From assembly GCA_029005335.1 (NCBI GenBank), contig JAQXFT010000085.1, forward strand, positions 1-11,703: a DNA stretch of 11,703 bases. Reading direction: 5' to 3'. This stretch comes from Oscillospiraceae bacterium. GTDB lineage: Bacteria > Bacillota > Clostridia > Oscillospirales > Ruminococcaceae. The notes under the pieces were generated by a model. It did not search any database. It saw only the letters and a list, made by a program, of their open reading frames with translations, and had not been told where the DNA came from. The position numbers and the translations under genes were made by a program. Of this stretch, positions 6,974 to 11,703 are shown one piece after another (position 1 is the first letter of the stretch; each line of letters begins with the position of its first letter).

Positions 6974-7839
6974 ATAACATTCTCCATTTCTTCTGATAAA
7001 AATTTGTCATCGATAGTACCTTCAAAAACATAGGTTGCAGGGCCTGTCATCATAACAGTACCGTTGCTCTGGTAAGTAATTCTGAGGTCGCCGCCTCTGA
7101 GGTGGACAAGAATTTCCTCATCATGCTTGCAGAAGCCGTTTAAAACAGCAGCAACTACTGTAGCACAAGCTCCCGTACCGCAGGCGAAGGTTTCACCGCT
7201 TCCACGTTCCCAGACACGCATTTTAAGGGTATGTCCGTCGACGACTTCAACAAATTCGGTATTTACCCTGTTAGGGAAAATCTCATGATTTTCAAAATGA
7301 GAGCCGATTTTTTCGAGGTCGAGGGAATCGATATTTTCAGTAAACAGAACGGCATGAGGATTTCCCATGGAAACGCAGGTGAGCTTATATTCAGTACCGT
7401 TTACGATTACCGGCTGAGCAACGAACATATCAAGAGAGCTTTTAACGGGAATATCAGATGGTTTAAGTATAGCCTTTCCCATATCAACGCAGACGGATTC
7501 GACCTTATTATCCCTGACGAAGAGTTTAAGATATTTTATACCGGAATTGGTTTCAAGAGTTATATCAGTTTTATTGGTAAGACCCATATCGTACACATAT
7601 TTTCCGATACATCTGGTAGCATTACCGCACATCATAGCTTCAGAGCCGTCAGCGTTGAAGATACGCATACGGAAATCGGCTTTATCAGACGGCATAATAA
7701 GCACAAGGCCATCTGAACCTATTCCGAATCTTCTGTTGCTGACGACGACTGAAATTTTTTCCGGTTCAGAAATATTTTCCTCAAAGCAGTTGACATATAT
7801 GTAATCATTGCCAATACCATGCATTTTAGAAAAATTCAT
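6961..7839 (-). CDS. dapF: Diaminopimelate epimerase
   Basis: A 292-residue cytoplasmic enzyme that converts LL-diaminopimelate to meso-diaminopimelate (EC 5.1.1.7), the step after DapL. Meso-DAP then serves peptidoglycan and, through decarboxylation, lysine. The two catalytic cysteines are visible in MMCGNATRC (C71) and FACGTGACA (C220). The N-terminal KMHGIGNDY and the RFGIGSDG segment are family hallmarks. The start ATG at 7839 has GGGAGG eleven bases upstream, a slightly long spacing but the only sensible one. A strong promoter lies about 55 bases upstream. It is the first gene of the apparent dapF-dapL-dockerin operon; no attenuator or lysine riboswitch is visible in the short leader. 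Confidence 0.96.
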   Translation of the reverse strand: MNFSKMHGIGNDYIYVNCFEENISEPEKISVVVSNRRFGIGSDGLVLIMPSDKADFRMRIFNADGSEAMMCGNATRCIGKYVYDMGLTNKTDITLETNSGIKYLKLFVRDNKVESVCVDMGKAILKPSDIPVKSSLDMFVAQPVIVNGTEYKLTCVSMGNPHAVLFTENIDSLDLEKIGSHFENHEIFPNRVNTEFVEVVDGHTLKMRVWERGSGETFACGTGACATVVAAVLNGFCKHDEEILVHLRGGDLRITYQSNGTVMMTGPATYVFEGTIDDKFLSEEMENVICRL

Positions 7840-7893
7840 AATGTAAAAAACCTCCCTGTAATTTTATATCTTTGTAATAAATTTACATCATGA

Positions 7894-7922
7894 ATTATAC
7901 CATATTTTTTCTGATAAGTCAA
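7894..7922 (-). promoter_or_regulatory. Promoter of the dapF operon
   Basis: On the minus strand TTGACT (7917-7922) and TATAAT (7894-7899) are 17 bases apart, near-consensus for the housekeeping sigma factor. The leader to the dapF ATG is about 50 bases. Confidence 0.85.
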
Positions 7923-7980
7923 TGCAATTATATTTTTTTATTTCAGTTTTTAATTAACGAAAGTCCGGCAGAGTTTTTTT

Positions 7981-8082
7981 ATGGGATATTCAGGCAATAC
8001 CCGTCGGGAGTATCCGATATATGCGAAGGATATTTTAAAAGTTGCGGAGGGCAGGCTTTCTGAACGAGTAAATAAGCAATGA
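7981..8082 (+). CDS. Doubtful 33-residue ORF or gene fragment
   Basis: The ORF runs ATG (7981) to TGA (8080-8082) and encodes 33 mostly charged residues starting MGYSGNTRREYPIYAKDILK. Its composition looks more protein-like than the surrounding AT-rich spacer, but there is no Shine-Dalgarno sequence (a T-run precedes the ATG) and no promoter I recognise. I do not recognise the family. It may be a small protein, or the surviving 5' piece of a decayed gene; either way support is weak. Confidence 0.25.
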   Translation: MGYSGNTRREYPIYAKDILKVAEGRLSERVNKQ

Positions 8083-8144
8083 GCTGATTATATGTTTTAA
8101 AATATTCGTAAATATTTAACTTATCCAAAAGCCGTGTCTCCGAA

Positions 8145-8258
8145 CCACGCAAATCAATTTTTCATAAAATACAGCTTTTGGTAGGGGAGAGCATTGCTCG
8201 CCCCTACCAAAAAAACAATCAGCTGTATAGCATATATTTTAAAAATTGATTTGCATGG
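8145..8258. repeat. Nested palindromic element (MITE- or REP-like)
   Basis: Outer arms of 18 bases (8145-8162 and 8241-8258) pair at 17 positions; ACAGC/GCTGT (8171-8175, 8222-8226) forms an intermediate stem; and the GC-rich core TTTTGGTAGGGG/CCCCTACCAAAA (8176-8187, 8201-8212) encloses GAGC-ATT-GCTC. The whole can fold into one long hairpin on either strand. It encodes nothing. Its core resembles dispersed GTAGGGGCGAGC palindromes that I recall from other bacterial genomes (recollection, not searched). It could also act as a structured 3' end for the minus-strand gene at 8360. Confidence 0.75.
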
Positions 8259-8359
8259 CGGTTTTTTACTTTTCTTATTCACTGTCCACAACTTAATGAG
8301 AATTTTATATGTAACATTTTTTGAACATAATTTTAGTGATTTTTTATTTTGAACAGTAT

Positions 8360-10048
8360 TTATAAATCAAAGAGCTTAGTAAGCTTTTTTTCAAGAGCAG
8401 ACGAGAAAATTCCTTTTCCAATCATTTCAAGCAATATTCCATGTAATTGCGGTGGCATGGTACTCAGTTCATCTTCTGACATTTGTTCAAGTATAGAAAG
8501 CATTTCAAAAATCTGCGATTCCATAAATGGATTGGAACTTCGATTCATGATTTTTTCAAGTATCTCATCAATCATTTCAAAGCTGTCTGTTTCCATAAGT
8601 TTAATGCCACATTTTTTACAAAAGTCACTGATTAAGGAAACAGAATGTTTTCCAGAAGTCAGAATAGTTTCCGGACATGAATCATATTCCAGCAATCTTG
8701 TTGCAAATGCACTTACTATATTTTCAGCTTCATCAGGGTAGAATCCTGAATTTTCAATTATCCATGATTTACCGGTTTCAGGTACAGCAGTAATTACAAG
8801 CGAGGGATAAATCAGAAGCTGTCTTTTCTCATCCGGAACAGGCTGACTTTTAATAAAATGCCTAAACTCCCATGTACCGTGTTTTTTCAGCTTGTTTATC
8901 CTGCCGATTAAAATATCATTTTTCATCTCCGGTTCAGGACAGGATTCAGACTTGACTGTCGGTAAATCTGTTATTGACCAGTCATAACCATTATCAGTGG
9001 GTGTAAGCAATGGCATTTCTGAATTACTGATTTCAAATCCAAGACTGAATTTATCATTGCTTTTAAGTTTCTCAGAAACCTCGTGTGCAGCACAAACTGC
9101 CTCAAGCATATACTGAAAATCTGTTGGTTCTGTAATTATCCATGGGGCATAATAGGACTGAAATTTCGGAAAGTAAGGGTAAGTATTCCTGCCTTTAAGA
9201 TTTATGTTATGTGCCTTTGCATATTTTTTAACCTGTTCGGCACTATCATCCGGAATATCATATTTGTTAGTCAGCTCAAGCTGTAAACAGTTTTGAGAGA
9301 TAAGCACAGAAAGCGGGTCAGAATTGTAGTCTGCATTCATTATGGTGTTCAGTGAACGAAGTCCCTCATCACCAATATAAAGGGCAAGAGCTATACATTC
9401 ACCCAGTTTACCCATTACACTGCAATAACCTGTCTGACCATCAGAAAGCTTAACCGCAAATATATCTGAGTCACACAGCTTTTTCCACAGCTTGTCACTT
9501 CTGTGCTGAAATGATGCTTCCAGCAGTTCATCAGGTATTGTACCGGTTTTGGGTTCAAAGTCTGAATAATCAGAATTGTTTGAAACATCTGTCTCCGGAA
9601 GGGAAATATCATCATATTCATTATTAAAATCATCTTCATCATAACACGGATATTGTTCAGGTGCTTCACCGACAGCACGAATAATAAGAGGTTCAGGCGT
9701 GTCCTCATCAAGTACACGAAGCACCTTACACTGAAATCGCCACTCATCACCATAATCAAAAAGGAATTTAAAAGCCTGTCCTTTGGAAAGCCTTAACTGT
9801 GACAGCTTTATTTGATCGGCATAAGGCAGCTCTCCGCTGTACGGACTGTTATATGCGTTAATTTGTGACCACCACTTATTATCCATAAAAAATGAATACA
9901 GATGATCAAAATCAAAATTAAACGCATCAAGAATACAGCCTGCAAAGTAGTCAAGAGTTTTTTTACCCGAAATCTGTATATGACGGTAACAGCCTGTTCC
10001 AAGTGATACGCTTATTACATACGATATTTTACTTTTTTTTGATTTCAT
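8360..10048 (-). CDS. pRiA4b ORF-3-like domain protein with DUF7309/DUF6930-like C-terminus
   Basis: A 562-residue, probably cytoplasmic protein of unknown function. Residues about 8-135 match the plasmid pRiA4b ORF-3 family, with FDFDHLYSFF (45-54), a surface-loop region and the signature KFLFDYGDEWRFQCKVL (94-110). An acidic linker (137-165) leads to a middle domain (about 185-330) containing DSDIFAVKLSDGQTGYCSVMG and LALYIGDEGLRSL, which I associate with DUF7309. Then comes a DUF6930-like region (about 375-495) with LLIYPSLVITAVPETGKSW and an alpha-helical tail (505-562). GAGGAC eight bases before the ATG supports the start. A promoter lies about 350 bases upstream with a small ORF between. 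The domain names in the C-terminal half are from memory and less sure than the N-terminal one. Confidence 0.85.
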   Translation of the reverse strand: MKSKKSKISYVISVSLGTGCYRHIQISGKKTLDYFAGCILDAFNFDFDHLYSFFMDNKWWSQINAYNSPYSGELPYADQIKLSQLRLSKGQAFKFLFDYGDEWRFQCKVLRVLDEDTPEPLIIRAVGEAPEQYPCYDEDDFNNEYDDISLPETDVSNNSDYSDFEPKTGTIPDELLEASFQHRSDKLWKKLCDSDIFAVKLSDGQTGYCSVMGKLGECIALALYIGDEGLRSLNTIMNADYNSDPLSVLISQNCLQLELTNKYDIPDDSAEQVKKYAKAHNINLKGRNTYPYFPKFQSYYAPWIITEPTDFQYMLEAVCAAHEVSEKLKSNDKFSLGFEISNSEMPLLTPTDNGYDWSITDLPTVKSESCPEPEMKNDILIGRINKLKKHGTWEFRHFIKSQPVPDEKRQLLIYPSLVITAVPETGKSWIIENSGFYPDEAENIVSAFATRLLEYDSCPETILTSGKHSVSLISDFCKKCGIKLMETDSFEMIDEILEKIMNRSSNPFMESQIFEMLSILEQMSEDELSTMPPQLHGILLEMIGKGIFSSALEKKLTKLFDL

Positions 10049-10105
10049 AGAATTGTCCTCATATTTTATATTTTCAGATATATGTAATTCTTAATATATG
10101 GAATA

Positions 10106-10267
10106 TCATACAATATCTGTATATTCCCTGGTTTTGCATAATACCTGAGGGTATTTTTTCTTGAAATTACGATATTCAGAGGTATTGACAGAATGAGTAG
10201 GAACCTTCTTACTGATAATTCGTGGACGAATATCATAATTTTTAATTTTGCTTTTAAAAGGAGGCAT
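10106..10267 (-). CDS. Small ORF of 53 residues in the leader of the pRiA4b-like gene
   Basis: The ORF runs ATG (10267) to TGA (10106-10108) and encodes a very basic peptide (MPPFKSKIKNYDIRP... then YRNFKKKYPQVLCKTREYTDIV at the end). It has no clear Shine-Dalgarno site. It lies downstream of a good promoter and 57 bases before the 8360-10048 gene on the same strand, so the two could be co-transcribed. The composition (balanced K/R/Y/P, no low complexity) suggests genuine or formerly genuine coding sequence. I do not recognise the family; a fragment of a larger decayed gene is equally possible. Confidence 0.35.
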   Translation of the reverse strand: MPPFKSKIKNYDIRPRIISKKVPTHSVNTSEYRNFKKKYPQVLCKTREYTDIV

Positions 10268-10495
10268 TCAGCATTGTAATTCAAGTTTCATTTTTTCGCA
10301 AAGTATTTCAGTTCATTATAATGATAAATCCTTATTTTAAGTCATTTTCGAGACTGTTTTATTTATATTGATTTCAAAACGAAAATACTGTTTTTAGTAG
10401 TATATCATACTTTTTCAAAAAAAGCAATACCTTTACATCACTTTTTTCCACATTTCTCAATAGATTATGAGAAGAGAGAGAAAGATACAGTTATC
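10268..10495. other. Non-coding stretch between the small ORF and the IS630 remnant
   Basis: AT-rich sequence with a minus-strand promoter (10399-10427) and a small inverted repeat (TTCTCA...TGAGAA, about 10456-10475). I see no gene, RNA gene or convincing terminator here. Confidence 0.6.
10399..10427 (-). promoter_or_regulatory. Promoter upstream of the small ORF and the pRiA4b-like gene
   Basis: On the minus strand TTGCTT (10422-10427) and TATACT (10399-10404) are 17 bases apart. Transcription from here would cover the 53-residue ORF and then the pRiA4b-like gene, with a leader of about 340 bases before the latter. Confidence 0.6.
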
Positions 10496-10660
10496 TTATT
10501 TTAAAACAGAATGTTCAGAATACTGAAAAACATAATGAATAGTATCATCTAAAGAAATGTTCATACGTAAAAAAGCTTTTATTCTGTGTTTTAATAAAAA
10601 CCAATATTTTTCAATGGGATTAAGTTCAGGAGAATACAAAGGTATAACAATATATGTGTA
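10496..10660 (-). pseudogene. IS630-family transposase, C-terminal remnant
   Basis: Reading the minus strand from 10660, 54 codons end at a TAA (10496-10498). They contain YSPELNPIEKYW, the hallmark C-terminal block of IS630/Tc1-type transposases, including the third catalytic acid (E in NPIE). A helical end (LLKHRIKAFLR) follows. The codon just upstream is a TGA in the same frame, and no conserved upstream catalytic blocks can be found before the GH26 stop at 10714, so only the last part of the gene survives. No terminal inverted repeats were found. It is a dead fragment. Confidence 0.8.
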
Positions 10661-10713
10661 TCATTTCTCATCTTCATACTCTTTTACGCAGATTCTAACC
10701 TATGTGGACAGGC

Positions 10714-11682
10714 TCATAAATCATTGTCCTGCACAGCAGTATCAGATACAACAGCATACTTGCTTTCATACATTTCCTTCAGCTTTTTTACAGAATTATA
10801 CTGTTCCCCGATACAAAACTCCTTTGACCATGTCATATAGTATGCCCATGGTGTATGTGACTTTTCAAGCAGATTAACATCAGGCATATATCCGACTTCC
10901 GCAAGTGCCGCAACCTTATTCTCAGAGGTTGCCTCTCTCAGTTTTAAGTAATCATCACGGTAATCCGTTTCCGCATATTCAGTCAGATAAATATCCACAG
11001 AAATAATATCAACATATTCATCACCGGGATATCCCTCCGGAAGACGGCAGTTCCATACCCAAAGCAGATTATCAAGGTGATATACGTTTGTATAATAATC
11101 AAACATCAGCTTATATAATTCCCTTGCAGTCTCCGCTCCTTTTGCACCCCACCAGAACCAGTCTCCGTCCGATTCATGAAACGGCCTCCAAAGAACCGGT
11201 ATATCTGCATCACGGAAAAGCTTAAGCTGTTCTGCGATTATATCCATGTCATGAAAAAAAGCTTTTCTCTCAGGTGTTCCCTCAATGAGTACACGGGTAG
11301 CATCAAAGTCTGTATTTACTGCATAAAAGCTCTTGTCACGTCCGCCTATGGGAGAAAACCAGTGAAAGGAAAATGTCAGAATTATGTCGTCTGATTCCTT
11401 TGCAAGCTTCATGGCAGTTTCAAGAGTATTCCGGTTTTCATACACATCAGTCAGACATGGTTCGCCTGCATCGGCATAATTTATATTCGGAGAGTAGGAA
11501 AGCAGTTCAAAGCCATACAGCTTAGGTCTTTTTCCGGTAATTTCTCTTATATAAGAGATTTCTTCCATTGGATTTGTCTGTGTATGCTGACCTGTGATAA
11601 TAGCTTTTCCTGCTGTATCAGAAAGGTAGTTTAAAAGCTTCCTTGCCTTCTTTGTTGAATTACTGTTGACCGGATTTTGCAT
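10714..11682 (-). CDS. GH26 beta-mannanase (mannan endo-1,4-beta-mannosidase), no signal peptide
   Basis: A 322-residue glycoside hydrolase family 26 enzyme predicted to cleave beta-1,4-mannosidic bonds in mannan or manno-oligosaccharides with retention. Family landmarks are GQHTQ (31-35), HWFSPIGG (107-114), the acid/base glutamate in WRPFHESDGDWFWWG (E170), VDIISVDIY (224-232) and the nucleophile glutamate in ALAEVGYMP (E262). The (beta/alpha)8 domain fills nearly the whole protein. There is no signal peptide, carbohydrate-binding module or dockerin, so it is probably cytoplasmic and acts on imported oligosaccharides (inference). AGGAGG lies eight bases before the ATG at 11682. Upstream partners lie outside the window. 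The last residues run close to an IS630 remnant, so the 3' end may have been altered. Confidence 0.9.
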   Translation of the reverse strand: MQNPVNSNSTKKARKLLNYLSDTAGKAIITGQHTQTNPMEEISYIREITGKRPKLYGFELLSYSPNINYADAGEPCLTDVYENRNTLETAMKLAKESDDIILTFSFHWFSPIGGRDKSFYAVNTDFDATRVLIEGTPERKAFFHDMDIIAEQLKLFRDADIPVLWRPFHESDGDWFWWGAKGAETARELYKLMFDYYTNVYHLDNLLWVWNCRLPEGYPGDEYVDIISVDIYLTEYAETDYRDDYLKLREATSENKVAALAEVGYMPDVNLLEKSHTPWAYYMTWSKEFCIGEQYNSVKKLKEMYESKYAVVSDTAVQDNDL

Positions 11683-11703
11683 ATTATTATCCTCCTTTTA
11701 TGA

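Larger units (their letters stand above)
7840..8359. other. Long intergenic region between dapF and the pRiA4b-like gene
   Basis: Contains the dapF promoter near its left end, an uncertain 33-codon ORF on the plus strand (7981-8082) and a 114-bp nested inverted repeat (8145-8258). The remaining AT-rich stretches, including 8259-8359 just beyond the stop of the neighbouring minus-strand gene, show no RNA gene, T-tract terminator or coding signal that I can support. Confidence 0.7.

Noticed and set aside
7231..7716. 161-residue open frame on the plus strand
   Set aside because: It is antisense to dapF, whose catalytic motifs are clear; no ribosome site or recognisable domain.
10066..10284. 72-residue minus-strand open frame in the leader of the pRiA4b-like gene
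   Set aside because: It competes with the 10106-10267 ORF in another frame; its composition (leucine/isoleucine-rich, AT-driven) is less protein-like.
10557..10877. 106-residue plus-strand open frame
   Set aside because: It is antisense to the IS630 remnant and the GH26 C-terminus and matches nothing recognised.
1..11703. CRISPR array or defence island
   Set aside because: No regularly spaced repeats and no cas, restriction or toxin-antitoxin genes were recognised.

Overview
The window looks like the chromosome of a low-to-moderate GC Gram-positive bacterium of the Clostridia, most likely a Ruminococcus-like member of the Oscillospiraceae. This is an inference from four things: a secreted protein with a type I dockerin, a GH26 mannanase, lysine/peptidoglycan synthesis through the DapL route, and consensus Gram-positive promoters and AAGGAG-type ribosome sites. 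I could not run a database search, so no species is claimed.

Layout. The left edge (1-243) holds the C-terminal end of an IS5-type DDE transposase. It is followed at once by a small conserved Firmicutes protein of unknown function (260-805) with a clear terminator. Positions 1036-1221 carry two serine tRNA genes on the minus strand (GCT and TGA anticodons), with a promoter upstream and a 16-bp terminator-like hairpin downstream. From 1374 onward nearly everything lies on the minus strand: a YerC/TrpR-like regulator made of two fused copies of the domain (1374-1979), and a P-type cation ATPase (2064-4637) behind what reads as a yybP-ykoY manganese riboswitch with an overlapping terminator. An apparent dapF-dapL-dockerin operon (7839 down to 4915) follows, driven by a perfect-spacing promoter.

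A 520-bp spacer (7840-8359) contains that promoter, a doubtful 33-codon ORF and a 114-bp nested palindromic element. Beyond it lies a 562-residue protein with an N-terminal pRiA4b ORF-3-like domain (8360-10048). Its own promoter and a long leader carry a 53-codon ORF. Next come an IS630-family transposase remnant (10496-10660) and a GH26 beta-mannanase lacking a signal peptide (10714-11682).

How the parts work together. DapL and DapF supply the last two steps to meso-diaminopimelate for peptidoglycan and lysine, and the dockerin protein is probably co-transcribed with them. The ATPase is probably an Mn2+ (or Ca2+/Mn2+) exporter switched on when Mn2+ binds its leader RNA. The fused YerC-like protein probably binds DNA as a single-chain dimer, and its promoter sits inside a long inverted repeat. 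The most unusual items are this fused regulator with its inverted-repeat promoter, the riboswitch/ATPase pair and the nested palindrome. I see no CRISPR array, no recognised defence island and no complete mobile element.
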